In this document: piece after piece, positions 35,289 to 47,186 of the stretch
Layout of the letters: each line of letters begins with the position of its first letter
How positions within the stretch are numbered: the stretch's first letter is position 1
NCBI GenBank assembly: GCA_963555705.1
Contig: OY743179.1
Location: 25,174,192 to 25,238,191, forward strand
Reading direction: 5' to 3'
Source of the DNA: Ligustrum vulgare
Taxonomy: Eukaryota; Streptophyta; Magnoliopsida; Lamiales; Oleaceae
DNA: 64,000 nt
Program-made: the position numbers and the translations under genes
The notes under the pieces: generated by a model
Told to the model about the DNA's origin: nothing
The model's input: the letters and a program-made list of their open reading frames with translations, nothing else
The model's database searches: none

Positions 35289-35559
35289 GTGTGTGTGTGT
35301 GTGAGCATGGGGTGACAATTTAAATCCTAATTAAGCAAAACATGCAAAATATAAAACATACCTAAATATGCAATAATAGAATAACATGCAAAGTGGCTTA
35401 ACATGTAACCTGAAAAACACTCAAAACAAGTTACCTATCATGCATATATCTCAACACAAGTAATTAAAATAAACTCAAAGCAAAATAAGTAAGAAATTGG
35501 GTTGCCTCCCAATGAGCGCTCTGTTTTAAGTCCCAAGCCCGACTTTTTGCACAATCAAA

Positions 35560-36516
35560 TCATGGAGGCATAAATGATCCTCTTGAAGCTTTGCATTGCT
35601 TGCAATTTTCTGTCTTACATAGCTCAACCCGTTTTCTCACTTTCTTTAACTGCAAAGCCTCATTTTTAACTGTTTGATGAGAGATGTTTGGCTTTTCTTC
35701 CTTTTTGTCCCTCCATTCATATTTTTCCTTCACGAACTCATGTCCTATGATTAGACTTTCCTCAATCTCAATACCATGCTTCATCTTCACTTTTGGTTTT
35801 TGGGACACTTCCTCCACTTTGAAGCAACTTTCATTTTTAATTTCAAGATCCTGTCTTGGCTTGATGCTAAAAGTGGCTTGTTCCTTCTTGACTCTAAAAA
35901 TGATTTCTCCATTTTCAATGTCAATTAAGTCTCTTCCAGTGATGAGGAACGGTCTTCCAAATATTAGAGGCATCTGGGTGTCTTCTTCCATATCAAGGAT
36001 CACAAAGTCAGCTGGGAAGAAGAATTTGTCAACCTTCACAATCACATTTTCAACAATACCACATGGGTACTGAATGGATTTGTTGGCCAGCTTCAGGGTG
36101 ATATTGGTTGGTTTAGGCTCCCCCAAACCAAGTTTCCTGTACACAAATAAAGGCATTAAATTAACACTGGCTCCAAGATCACACAAGACATTATCGAAAC
36201 TAAAGTTACCAATAATACAAGGGATAGAGAAACTCCCTAGATCTTTTAATTTTTGTGGAAACTTTTTCTGCAAGATGGAACTGCATTCTTCACTGAGAGC
36301 CACTATTTCAAAGTCTACAAGCTTTCTTTTATTTGACAGCATCTCTTTCATGAATTTCAGGTAAAGTGGCATTTGAGCCAAAGCTTCAGCAAATGAGATA
36401 TTTATGTACAGTTTCTTAAAAATTTCCAGGAATTTACCGAACTGTTTTCCAACTGATGCTTCTTCAGTCTTTGTGGATATAGAATGGGAGGCACATAAGC
36501 CTTGATTGCGGGTCAA
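35560..36516 (-). pseudogene. Gag-end and protease of the Athila-type element
   Basis: A 318-residue frame. QFGKFLEIFKKLYINISF and ALAQMPLYLKFMKEML are the conserved lead-in to the protease of Athila-type polyproteins. The protease centre reads LCDLGASVNLMP (D-L-G at the catalytic position, usual for this lineage), followed by PLIFGRPFL and GRDLIDIENGEI. The frame stays open, but gag upstream is frameshifted and no polymerase follows. Confidence 0.8.
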
Positions 36517-36834
36517 ATTCTAACTTCTTCTTCAACTTTTTCTTGAGCTTTTGAAGTCGATCCCTGTTCTTTTTCACTTTTCTGTTCTTCCTCCACATTC
36601 TCCCCCTAATTCTTCTTCTTTTCATATTCTTCAACAGTCACTTCAGGTAATTGAACACCACTCCTTGTTGTTATTGCATTCACATGTTCACGAGGGTTCG
36701 TTTCAGTGTTACTAGGTAACTGTCCGGATGCCTTTTTGTACTGCTTGCTGCCAACTCCCCCATCTATTTCTTCAAATTTTTTATTTCAGCGGCTTGATTC
36801 ATTATTTCTCCATTCTGACTCTTGACCAGCTGGA

Positions 36835-38037
36835 TTAACATTTCCAAGCTCTCAGCCACGTTTTTCTAAGACTATTGTTGCTGCTGTTGTTGAAAATCAG
36901 GTGGACGTTGAACATTCTGATTATTAGACCAGGAGAAGTTGGGGTAGTTTTTCCATTCTGGGTTGAGGGTTGTGAATAAGGACCACCCTGTTTCCTGTTT
37001 CCCACGAAATTGACTTGTTCTGGATTTGATTGAATTTGCTGCATGGGACAAAAATTTACAACGTGATTTTTAAAACAAAAGTCACACAGTGCTGTTTCAA
37101 CCGAATTGACTGTCTGCACACCCATATTATCGATTTTCTTCGTCAATGCATCCAGTTTAGCACTTAATAATGTAATCTCATTAATGGCAATAACTCCCAC
37201 AAACTTAGGTGCAGACCTCTCTGAATACCATTGGCAACTGTTTGCAGCCATCTTCTCAAAGATCTCAAATGCTTCTTCATAGGTCATGTCCATTACCGAT
37301 CCCCTGGCTGCTGAGTCAGCGTGCTTCTTATTTTCATTTGTCAACCCATTGTAGAATGTCTGAACCAAAATCCATTCTGCACTTCCATGGGTAGGACACT
37401 GTCTGATAAGCTCATTGAACCTTTCCCAAGCTTCAAAAATGGATTCCCCCGACTGTTGACTAAAGGACAGAATTTCACGTCTGAGCTTAGACATTCGACC
37501 AGGTGGGAAGAATTTATCAACGAACTTCTGACTCATAACTTCAAATGTAGTGATTGTGTGTAGGGACAAAGTGTAGAACCAAAAGCTTTAGCTTTGTCTG
37601 CCAAAGAGAATGAGAATAACTTCAACTTCACAGCATCATCTGAAACTCCATTCATGCGCTGCATTTCACACAATTCCAGAAAAGATCGAAGATGTGCATG
37701 AGGATCTTCAAAGGCAATCCATGAAAAGCACATGTGTTCTGGATTAGTGAGATAAAGAGGTCTTGATCTCTAAATTGTTGGCTTGGATTGCAGGAGGTAC
37801 TATGCTGGTTCCAGTTCTCCTTAAAAGAGGAATCATGTAATCTCTCAAAATGTACCTCCCACGATTTGGTTGTTGCTGTTGTTGTTCAATGACAGATGCT
37901 GGCAGATTATTCGGATCAATCGGATTGATTGGAATTCTATCGTCTGCCATGTCTAAATCTGCTTCTTGAGCTACTTCCAACTGTTGTATGCGCCTGTATC
38001 GAAAGGTACGTTCAATTTCTGTATCAAGGGGAAGCAA
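36835..38037 (-). pseudogene. Gag of the Athila-type element, frameshifted
   Basis: Three minus-strand pieces in different frames make one gag: 38037-37744 (ends VPPAIQANNLEIKTSL), 37733-37533 (FEDPHAHLRSFLELCEMQRMNGVSDD, KLKLFSFSLADKAKAF) and 37569-36835 (KFVDKFFPPGRMSKLRREI, ESIFEAWERFNELIRQCP, QTFYNGL, then CDFCFKNHVVNFC). At least two frameshifts make it non-functional. Confidence 0.8.
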
Positions 38038-38175
38038 TTCACAAGACTTAGTCTTTCTTAAGATAAAATAAAGTAAACAAAAATAAGACTAAAAATAAAA
38101 ATAAAAATAAGGCGGAAATAAAGTTCAAAGTAAAGATAGAACTAATGAGTATCGATATTAATATAAAAACAGTCC

Positions 38176-38194
38176 TCGGCAACAGCGCAAAAAA
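38176..38194 (-). other. Primer-binding site, tRNA-Asp-like
   Basis: On the minus strand the stretch after the LTR reads TTTGCGCTGTTGCCGAGGA, close to the TGGCGCCGTTGCCGGGGA complement of tRNA-Asp used by the Athila lineage. Confidence 0.7.
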
Positions 38195-38196
38195 AT

Positions 38197-39709
38197 TGTT
38201 CACCTATATCTCGCGATATCCCCGCAAGTGTACGGGTCGTGAGAAGTAATAAAGTGGACCTTAGAGTCCGGATTATCGTCCCACGGAGACTGATATTAAT
38301 TACCGAAATATGTTAGTTCTAAACCTTATTTGAACGGACAAAATAATTTGATATTTTGAACTAAAACTAAGAAAATAATTAAAGAATTAATTTGTAAAAA
38401 TTGTTTTGTCTTCAAAAATAATTATAAAGTAGTTGGGATTCACGATTTCACCTAACCAATTAAATCAATTCCAATTCCATTTTATTTCCTAAATATGCAT
38501 TCGGTCGAATTCACTAATATATATTGAAATTCATCTCTCAAATTTAAATCAATTCTACCTAAATAAGTCAACCGTGTATCTCTACAGAGGGTCCGAATAT
38601 TTCTTAACTAGATGCATAACATGCAAGAATTCACACGCGACCGCAATAATAACAAGAGTATATCTCTATCTCTCGTTCAATTACCGGATTTATTACCACG
38701 TTCTAAATTATTAACTCACCTATCGGATTATGGAAATAACTCAATATATCATGAATTGGTGATCAAGCAATTCAAGCATTAAAAACAATAATAAATCAAT
38801 ACACGCAACAAAGCATTAAAACTATGGAATTTGGATTTAAAATAATATAACTAGGCCACATCGTTCATCCCAACATTAAATTTAGTTACACATCATTAAT
38901 AAAGAACAATAACAATAAAAATTAATGTTCATTGAAAATAATATAAAGAATGTAAATCTTGCACCAAGTTTTATTATTCAATTATCTTCAATTCACTCCC
39001 CTCTGCGATGCTTGATCCTTAAAGAATTTGATGTTGAATTCTTTATTGTGGCTTATTATATGGAGAGGTAAAGGTTCCAATTTCGCGCCTCTTATGTTCT
39101 ATTTATAGGTGTTGGAGAGAGCTAGGTCAAAAGAGAAGAAAACCAGATAAAAATCGCAGAAAAAGCCCATATTGCTGCCCAGCGGACAGCTACGCGATCG
39201 CGTGGTTTAAAACCTAGCGATCGTGTTGCTGACAATAAAACTCTCGGATTATGAATTCAAGGCATTGCGCGATCGCGTAGTAGGAATCCGGAGATTTCGT
39301 AATGTGCAATTTCCATCTTTTATTGGCTGTTTAAGTCAGTCCCTGACTTTTAATTGCACCTTCAGTCTTCAACTTCTGATTGTTGTGATTTAGTCCTCAA
39401 ACTTTGGAATCTTCTCAATTTGCTCTTTTCAGCTTTTAATTCCTTCAATTAGATCCTCCTACTTTTGATTCGTTCACTTTGGCACCATGTACATTTCCCG
39501 GTTGACGTCACAAACTTCTCAATTGCTCATTATAGCTCCAATTAATACCCAATTATGCATTTTTTCTCATTGTTTGCTTCATTCTTCGCCTTTTTGGGAT
39601 ATTTTCTACAAAGTATTAGACAAACAAAAATTAAATAGCATATACACTAAAACGACAATAAATTATTTTAATTTAGACATATAAATAAGTGTTTAAAAAA
39701 TACTTATCA
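38197..39709 (-). repeat. 5' LTR of the Athila-type element
   Basis: The same length (1,513 bp) as the left LTR and about 94-95% identical by eye, with the same GCGATCGC palindrome cluster at 39190-39300. Confidence 0.88.
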
Positions 39710-40024
39710 AATTCCCACATAGATTATTTAGATTTATGCATTTTTGATTCTACCACATATTAGTTATACCTCTAATTTTTATATATGGAATTCAAGTGTA
39801 TGTTTAGTATCTTTTGCATATTGGTAAAAGATTTAGTCAATTTTGTTAACTTCTATCTATAGAGATTCTTTTTCCTGATGTATGTTTGGTAATTAATTTT
39901 TATATATAAATTCATTCATGTTTATATGATAATTAATATTCTTTAAGCTGATTAAATATTTGTAGATGTTCATTCATAAATTTTGAATTGATAATGTATC
40001 ATGTTGTTGCTCAGATGTAGGACA

Positions 40025-41300
40025 ACATTATTGATATTCTAGAAAAATATTACTTGCTCGTGAAGAGCAGTATATTACAATTTTAATATTCCAAAAGAAT
40101 ATTGACTCAATTCTCCTGAAGAAACATGATTTAAAAATATATTTTAAACGAATATGGTGTTGATGTTCACAAAGAAACACAACCAACGTTAGACAAATAT
40201 TCCAGAAGAATATTTTATCGTCACTCGGTGTAGAGCACAAAAATTGTTAGTTCGAAATGTATAACGAATCTTTAAAGTCAATATTCCTGAAGAATATTAT
40301 TTTCTCCTGGAGAACATAATTTGTCAATATTCCAGAAGATCATTGACTTATTATTCTTTAAGAGTCGCAATTTTAGAAATATAATTATTCTAGAAGAATA
40401 ATTCATTTTTTGCTCCTAACTAGCACAATAGATATTAATTATTGTTATAATTGAATTGATTTCGAATCAATATTCCAGAAGAATATTGCGTTATTGTTAC
40501 GTTTCAATATTTTAGAAGAATATTATATTATTTGATCATGCGATATATATTGCATTCGTTTTATCAAAGAAATTCAAATTTTTGAATTTATTAATAATCC
40601 TGAAGATTATTATGATGTAAAATAATATATTGTTGAATTGATTCCAAAAGAATCATAGTTTTATCTCATAGTAAATATTATAACGAAATATAATTTGCTC
40701 TCGAAGAGCCCAATATTATAATATATGTTATTAATTTGATATTCTGAAAAAATATTTTGTTGTTACTCTTGAAGAATAAAAACTTTATTTTATGCTAAAT
40801 ATTTCAATTTATTATGTTACTTGTTCCCGAATAACATAATTTCTTTTTTCTGCTCAAAGTAAATGTTAGTATTCTATTAACTTTGAATTTTCATAGAAAG
40901 TGGTATAGTTATTCGATCTTATCATATCTTTTTAATTATACCAACTTATAATAAATATTTGTTTGAATATATATATGCTTTATATTCAATAATATAGTTC
41001 AATATTTCAGAAGAATATTGTATTACTATTCTAGAAAAAGAAACAATTTAAATCAATATTCCAGAAGAATATTGATGTCAATCGATATTATAGCAGAATA
41101 TTGCAGCATTAGAAATATCTCATTTGAGTTATTTAATAAAACACTTCAGAAGAATATTTCGATTTTGCTCTTATTTCACATTGAATATTCAAATTTAATA
41201 TGTTGTTGTTTCCAAAGAATTATAACAATTATAAATAATATTACTACTCTTGAAAAGTATGATATTACAATTTCAATATTTCAGAAGAATATTTACATAT
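40025..41300 (+). repeat. Micro-hairpin array 5 (largest)
   Basis: Dense short palindromes with a constant core and paired stem changes: TGCTCGTGAAGAGCA near 40054, AATATTCCAGAAGAATATT near 40196 and 40470, AATTATTCTAGAAGAATAATT near 40384, AATAATCCTGAAGATTATT near 40591, GATTCCAAAAGAATC near 40639, GCTCTCGAAGAGC near 40693. The equivalent array before the Athila-type insertion spans 27960-28350. Confidence 0.75.
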
Positions 41301-41979
41301 TGATTTTGATTGAACAATAAAAATGTTCTTTTGAAGTATTTCATGCTTCGAAGAATTTATCATTTGAGTTCATGTTTATCCTTGATGAAAAATATATAAT
41401 TAATGTCATAAGGACAATGATTACTTTGACTACTTGAATGATATATAAAATTTTTAGTCATTAAATTATATCTTATATTGAACCAGAAGTTCAATTTGAT
41501 TTTATTATTTGGCATGACTAGTTGGACCATCACTAGATCAATAATTATGCGAAATTAAAATGGATACCCAATGAAGAACGAAGATTCTTCAATTCAATCT
41601 AATATGATGTTTGTTCACTTTCATGAAATGTTTTTCATTAACCATCACTAACTAAAATAGGGATTAAATTTCCTATAGTTTTGAAAATTAATTAGGGTGA
41701 TAAATGGGGTCCCATCACCCTCCACATTGATCATCTAAGTATTATTTATATCAATAGATTTGACAGATATATTAGATGATTGCATTGTGTTCGCAACCTG
41801 AAGTTTGCGAAATTATTGCTCAAATTTTAAATTATGAACATAATCTTCAGATTATATAATCAATAATGTGTCTTGATAATGCTAGTGGACATGAATCTCG
41901 ACATTTTATTAAGTGTTAGTTGGGATGTCGATAAATGATTTAACATTTTTGCTTGTTAAACGCCTTCAATTAATTTAAT

Positions 41980-42290
41980 TGAGAACAAAAATACTTCCCT
42001 TTTTGTTTAGGAATTCTATTACGCATCATGCCAACATCATAGTTCTCCTTGTTATAACTAACTTATGTAGAGCCTAATTTTCCATCTAATTTTTTGATAG
42101 TGTAATTGATCCACCACAATGCACTAAAATGGAAAATAAAAAATGTTGAAAAAAATGCGTGGTTTGAACATATATCCCAAATGAGTAATATTTTACAACG
42201 CCGAAAAAATGATTATCAATTTGATTGGACGATTTTCTCAACATTAAGGGGAAGATTAGTTGCTTAAAATCAAACAAATGCATCTATTAT
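41980..42290 (+). pseudogene. Decayed copia pol segment
   Basis: A stop-ridden translation retains ITHHANIIVLL and, further on, DPPQCTKM and LDDFLNIKG, which fit the end of the integrase and following linker of the copia family (usual PPQRTKM and a CHFDE...FP...GG block). Too decayed for more. Confidence 0.4.
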
Positions 42291-43904
42291 GTTATATATA
42301 TCATCGCGATTGATAATACGAACAGAAGTTCGATTGAAAATACGAACGAAAAGTTAAAAATATAACATAATTACAAGATGTCTAAGAGATTAATAAAATC
42401 TCATATACTAGTTACAGATGCCCTATCTTGTATTGATGCATGACACTCCTAAAGCATAACGATATCTGATTAGAATAAAGATCCTCAAATGAATAAAATT
42501 AGAGCAAATGATTATGACGGTCTTATTGAGGAGGCATATACTCGTGAGGGGGTATTTATTGACATAATTAATTGTAAATCTCCAGAAGAGGTTCAAGTAC
42601 TTGAAATATTGAAAAATTGAGATCTCTATAGTTATGTCTTGTGGGGGAAAGAAATCGAATTGAATGATATAAATCATTTGCGTAAAAGCAAACTAAGAAA
42701 CTGGCCGTATCATAATATGAATGATAGTGAGGATAAAAAAAAATGTGTTGAAGAAAATCGACATAAAAATAATTGGTCAAAGTATGCATCCAGGCTAAAT
42801 TGAACTCACTACAAAATCGATAGTTTTGGGACCTTAAGTCCAAATACTTAAAAGTGTAAAATCAGTAAAATACTTATAGATATTTAAAAATAGAAAACAA
42901 TAATGTATAGTCATAATATACGACTTGTTGTGCAACGAATATTTCAAAGATCTGGCACAACATATGAAACGATATGCAGAAGATTTAATATTTTATTTTC
43001 CTGACAATACATAATAAGTGCTGAAAAATATATGATTATTAGCAATGTAAATACTAAAAGATGGTTCACTCTAATTACTAGCTTGCGCTCTTTGATGTAC
43101 CAATTAGTGATATTAAAATGTATGATCATTAACTAAGTACGTTGGGAGTATTCTTTGAAGTACCAATGAGTGGGATTAAAAAGAGTAATCAATACCTCGG
43201 TACTTTAGGATTGCAGTGAAATGATTAGAGAAAATCTATTTGAAAGACGGGAATCGTTACCTATCTAAAGTTTCACAACTTAAATTTGGTGGTAGCAATT
43301 TGACAATTTCAATGTGAAACATATACGATACCTGAAGGATACAATATAATCTTTGAAACATATATTTCAAGTTTTTAAGAAACTTATTTGATCAAAGTAT
43401 ACAAATACTTTGAGATCTGAATATTTAATATTCCTTGAATCAATTCAATTTATAATGGAATCTGATTGGTAGTTTAAAATTAGTTTACATGAAGAATGGT
43501 ACAAATGACTCTATATAACAAAGTGTTGAAATTGGGATGTACAATTATTGTGAATAATAATTGAAAATCGTGAAAGTTGATTTTTAATATGTAAATTCAT
43601 GATTAATTATTCACCTGAAGTGAATAAGTCACTTCCATATTTGAGAACTGCATTGAATACACTGATGAATATTGATTATAGAACATGACTCGATCCAGCA
43701 TGTTCAAATAATTGGAAATATTTTATAGTTCTTCATGTTCAAAGGAATAATTGAATTTATATTCGAAAAACAAATAACATGAGATATGTTCTATTTATAT
43801 ATGCTTGGTGAACATATTCGATATTGCACCAATTACTAGATGAAATAATTATATGCAATATCAATATAATTGCAATGTTCCCATGAGGGAGAGCTAATAT
43901 ACGT

Positions 43905-44470
43905 TACACTCTTTTTTCCTTAGCTGAGGTTTTGTCCCACAGGATTTTCCTAGCAAGGTTTTTAATGAGATAGTTGTTATCAATGTCTATTGATATACTC
44001 TCCTATTCGAGACTCCAGAAGACATCAAGATATGGATGATTCAATACAGATTGAATCAGGGGGAGTAGCTGTACTCTTTTTCCTTTATTTAGATTTTTTC
44101 CCACTGGGTATTTTCTGGCAAGGTTTTAACGAGACATCATCGAAAAGCTCTTAAATTTTTAACAGATTCACTCAAGTCACAATGTAGCTGATTTATCCAC
44201 AAAAACACTGCCAACAGCTACATTTAAGAAATCAGTTCACAAGATTGGGATGCATCGACTCGATGATTTACAGTGATCAACACTAGAGAGAGTAGTTGTA
44301 CTCTTTTTTCTTAGCCAAGATTTTGTTCGATTGAATTTTCCTGACGAGGTTTTAACGAGGCAGCATTCATCTTAATACTCGAAGAATAACTATACTTTTT
44401 TTCCTTCATTTGATATTTTTGTCCAATTGAATTTTATCAAACATGGTTTTAACGAGACAGATAATTTGTA
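43905..44470 (+). repeat. Four copies of the copia 3' UTR cassette
   Basis: Copies near 43910, 44070, 44296 and 44390 of the cassette with ACTCTTTTTTCCTTAGCTG, GTCCCACAGGATTTTCC and AAGGTTTT(T/A)AA(T/C)GAGA, ending next to the polypurine tract before 44490. Confidence 0.75.
44157..44277 (+). pseudogene. C-terminal end of copia RNase H
   Basis: The frame reads HNVADLSTKTLPTATFKK and SVHKIGMHRLDDLQ then stop, the usual end of plant Ty1/copia polyproteins (NxADxxTKxLP...). It shows that the family descends from a coding copia element and fixes the element's plus orientation. Confidence 0.8.
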
Positions 44471-44489
44471 ATATGTCATTCAAGGGGGG

Positions 44490-44662
44490 TGTTGTAAATA
44501 TTATCTTGTATTGATGAATGATAATTGTACCCTTGTAATCCTAGACATTATTACTTTGTATATCTCTATTCTCTCCTATATATATGAGGCTCTGGTTCAT
44601 AATAAAATATACAAGTTTATTGACCTCTTTATTTCCTCTCTCCTTTCTCTCTAGTTTTAACA
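44490..44662 (+). repeat. 3' LTR of the copia-like element
   Basis: Starts TGTTGTAAATATTATC right after the purine run CAAGGGGGG and ends TTTTAACA before CATGC. Confidence 0.85.
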
Positions 44663-45357
44663 CATGCTACTTTTTAACCACACATTCTAAAAAGAAAAAA
44701 TAAATTATCTTTCAACTTTCATTTCCAACCACTCAATTGATTGATTTTGAAAATTATTTTACTTTTAGTACTACTTTCCTTAACTTCCAACCACATATTT
44801 AAAACTATTTTAATCTATAGTCTCTATCAAACATACTCTTGTTCAAATTAAAAAGATTGGATATTGAAAAAAGTAAAAAGCATAATTAATTATTTTTTTC
44901 ACTTTTAGCATTTGAGATGATTTTACGAATGATATTTTTAGAACTTGCTTTCATTTATTAGCATGTATTAAACTTCTCGTCGGGATCTTGTGTTTGACAC
45001 TCATATTGGATATTTTTCTAATTCAGAATAAAGCAATAATTATCAAAAGCATAAAAATCTTTAATTTGACTTTTTATATTTTTTTTTCACAAATCCATAA
45101 ATCATTTATTAAATGTTGCATTAATTGAACTATCCTAATTCAGTTCTTAAAATAGAATAAATTAATAAAATTAAGAAATTTCCTAAAATAGAAGGTAAAA
45201 ATAAGCAAAAAACTGTGTGCAAATTTATGTGACGATTATATATATTATACATAAAGAGTTTAGATTTGCTATTTCTATTTTGTTCGAGATAAAGAATATA
45301 AATAATAGTAGGTAGTAATAATCATTGTAAAGTTCGATAAGTTATGTATAAGACTAT
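44663..45357. repeat. Segmental duplication copy B, part 2
   Basis: Matches about 17755-18380 of copy A. Both end in AAGTTCGATAAGTTAT(A/G)TATAAGAC. It is interrupted at ACTAT by the Tat-type element. Confidence 0.85.
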
Positions 45358-46111
45358 TGATGCTGTAAAAAATTCTAACCTTAACGTGGCAGGATCTGTT
45401 GATGCTTGATCACTGGAAAAGATGAATGAACTCGTCTTGGAGGACCTGCAAAAAGGCGAGGAGGATTTTTCCCGTCGTCCCTACGGTGTGAAAATTAATA
45501 TTCTGGAGAAAAATAGAGAGAGAGAATATATAACTGAAAAATGTAAAGAATATTGAATGAATAATACGTTATCAAATGAGCTGTATTTATAGGGCTAAAA
45601 AGTCCATAAACCTTTTTAATTAAAGAATGAGTCATTTTGTTATAAACTTACCTTTTAGGAAGAATTCCAAAGTTATAGGGATTCAATTCCCTTTTTTAGA
45701 ATATTTCGTTCTGGAATACATATTGCTTTGAGGCCCAAGAATGGGGCCCATTAATGAGGTCCATCAATGAAAGATATTCAGAGACCTGCTTTCTTGGGCC
45801 AAAGATCGGGAAGTCCCGACTTGATCCATTAGTGTCACTCAAAGTGGAATAGGGTCAGGGTATGAACCGATCTTATCCACTAGATGTACCCGATCACAAG
45901 GTTCAGCCTTTAAGCCCGTAATGCATTTTGACAGAAGATAGATCGGCCAAACCCGACCATATGGATATCGGGCATTTATGCCCGACCATATTATCACATA
46001 GGCTGCAAATTCAAATAGGTTAGGCATAGGATGGAGCCCATGGCAAGATGGGCCGACCAGTTGTATTCCCGTGTCAAGCTTATTTTTGGACGTCGAGGAA
46101 TTTTTCGATCA
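45358..46111 (-). repeat. 3' LTR of the Tat-type element
   Basis: 754 bp. The adjoining polypurine tract on the minus strand, CACGGGGACCAA, directly precedes TGATCG (46111 downward). Confidence 0.85.
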
Positions 46112-46318
46112 TTGGTCCCCGTGCATCAGAGATTTGGAAAATATCTCTGAATGCATTTATACTGTTTTTTCCATCTTGTCACTTTTATTTCTGAAAGCTA
46201 ATGACGCGTTTTTCCAACTTACGTACTTTAATGCTTTGTCATAAAAGACTCGCTTTAGATGGATGACATGGGGCCGGAGGCAATTTTCAGATTTTGAAAA
46301 TTTTCCCATCTAATTCAT

Positions 46319-46330
46319 CTATATATATGT
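46319..46330 (+). promoter_or_regulatory. TATA box of the antisense ORF
   Basis: CTATATATATGTGG lies about 160 bp upstream of the antisense start codon at 46492. A possible 47-bp leader intron (GT at 46439, AG at 46485) would be unusually short for a plant. Confidence 0.35.
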
Positions 46331-46491
46331 GGTCCCCATAATCCCATTCTATTTACTTTGCGAATTTTTAAGAGATCAGAGAACTTGTCGGGCAACCATC
46401 ATGACCTCTCCTTCAACAAAAACTTCCTAGCATTTTAGGTAAGCTCGACCTACCCCGACCTCTGTAACTTTATTATTTATTATAGGAAAAT

Positions 46492-47130
46492 ATGGCGAGA
46501 CGTGTAATAGTGGATGACCTTAGGGAGGTAGAAAATTTAGACGAACCCTTAGAGTTCGAGCCCTTAGGTTTCTACGAGCCCTCGCCCAATTTTGAAGAGG
46601 GTGAGTCTAATGATGGGGAGGAGGTTGAGGACAACCCTCGGGTAGTTAGGGAACCTAGACGAACCGAACTCGAACTCCCAACCCATCATAACAGAATGAA
46701 AGAACATATGGTCGAGGTAGACATGAGAAGGTATAGGTTAGAAGATAGGTACACTGCTAGGGTCCCGGATAGGGACGAGTATTCTTATCATTGTCGGGAA
46801 GGGGAGATAGTCGTATACCACGAGGCCTTGCTGGCCGGGCTTAGGTTGCCTCTGCACCACTTTTTTGTGGACTTCTTGCTGACCGCGAGCATACTGCCAG
46901 GTCAGCTTACCCCCAATGGGTGGAGGATCCTTGTATATTTTTACATACTGTGTAGAAGCTTAGGAATAGAGCCCACTGTTAACCTTTGCAAGTGTCTGCT
47001 GGAGCTTAAGTACCTGCCCCGATGTAACAGCTTTGTTTATCTGTGCGGGAAGGGTAGGTTTGAGGTTCCATGGGTCCCGTCTTCTATAAAGTATTGGAAA
47101 GAAAGGTTTTTCTTTATCAAACCGAAATAG
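46492..47130 (+). CDS. Antisense ORF, putative gypsy-type transposon protein (PF04195-like), first part
   Basis: A 212-residue open frame on the strand opposite to pol, between integrase and the 3' LTR. After an acidic N-terminus it shows the signature of the plant putative gypsy-type transposon domain: EIVVYHEALLAGLRLPLHHF, FVDFLLTASILPGQLTPNGW, then RILVYFYILCRSLGIEP. Antisense ORFs of this kind are known in Tat-lineage elements; their role is unknown. The frame ends at a TAG after WKERFFFIKPK, and a shifted frame continues at 47187-47360. Confidence 0.6.
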   Translation: MARRVIVDDLREVENLDEPLEFEPLGFYEPSPNFEEGESNDGEEVEDNPRVVREPRRTELELPTHHNRMKEHMVEVDMRRYRLEDRYTARVPDRDEYSYHCREGEIVVYHEALLAGLRLPLHHFFVDFLLTASILPGQLTPNGWRILVYFYILCRSLGIEPTVNLCKCLLELKYLPRCNSFVYLCGKGRFEVPWVPSSIKYWKERFFFIKPK

Positions 47131-47186
47131 GGTGAGACTTATTTTGGCCGACCTTTAGAAGACCCGATGTTGATAATTTTAATAGG

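Larger units (their letters stand above)
28537..39709 (-). mobile_element. Athila-type Ty3/gypsy element lacking RT and integrase
   Basis: Two 1,513-bp LTRs (28537-30049 and 38197-39709) flank the element, and a perfect target duplication AATTC lies at 28532-28536 and 39710-39714. The primer site is tRNA-Asp-like, as in the Athila lineage. On the minus strand it carries gag and protease remains. The protease end is followed almost at once by the GCGCTCATTGGGAGGCAACCC motif that normally lies after pol in such elements, so reverse transcriptase, RNase H and integrase have been deleted. A solo LTR of another family sits inside. Confidence 0.88.
27552..44662 (+). mobile_element. Copia-like LTR element, host of nested insertions
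   Basis: 5' LTR 27552-27725 (TGTTATAAATATTATC...), 3' LTR 44490-44662, target duplication CATAC (27547-27551) / CATGC (44663-44667). After removal of the Athila-type insertion (28537-39709) about 5.9 kb remains. That carries micro-hairpin arrays, a decayed pol segment, the end of copia RNase H and four 3' UTR cassettes. The 42,820-44,490 part is homologous to about 9,350-10,860 of the cargo element. Confidence 0.85.
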
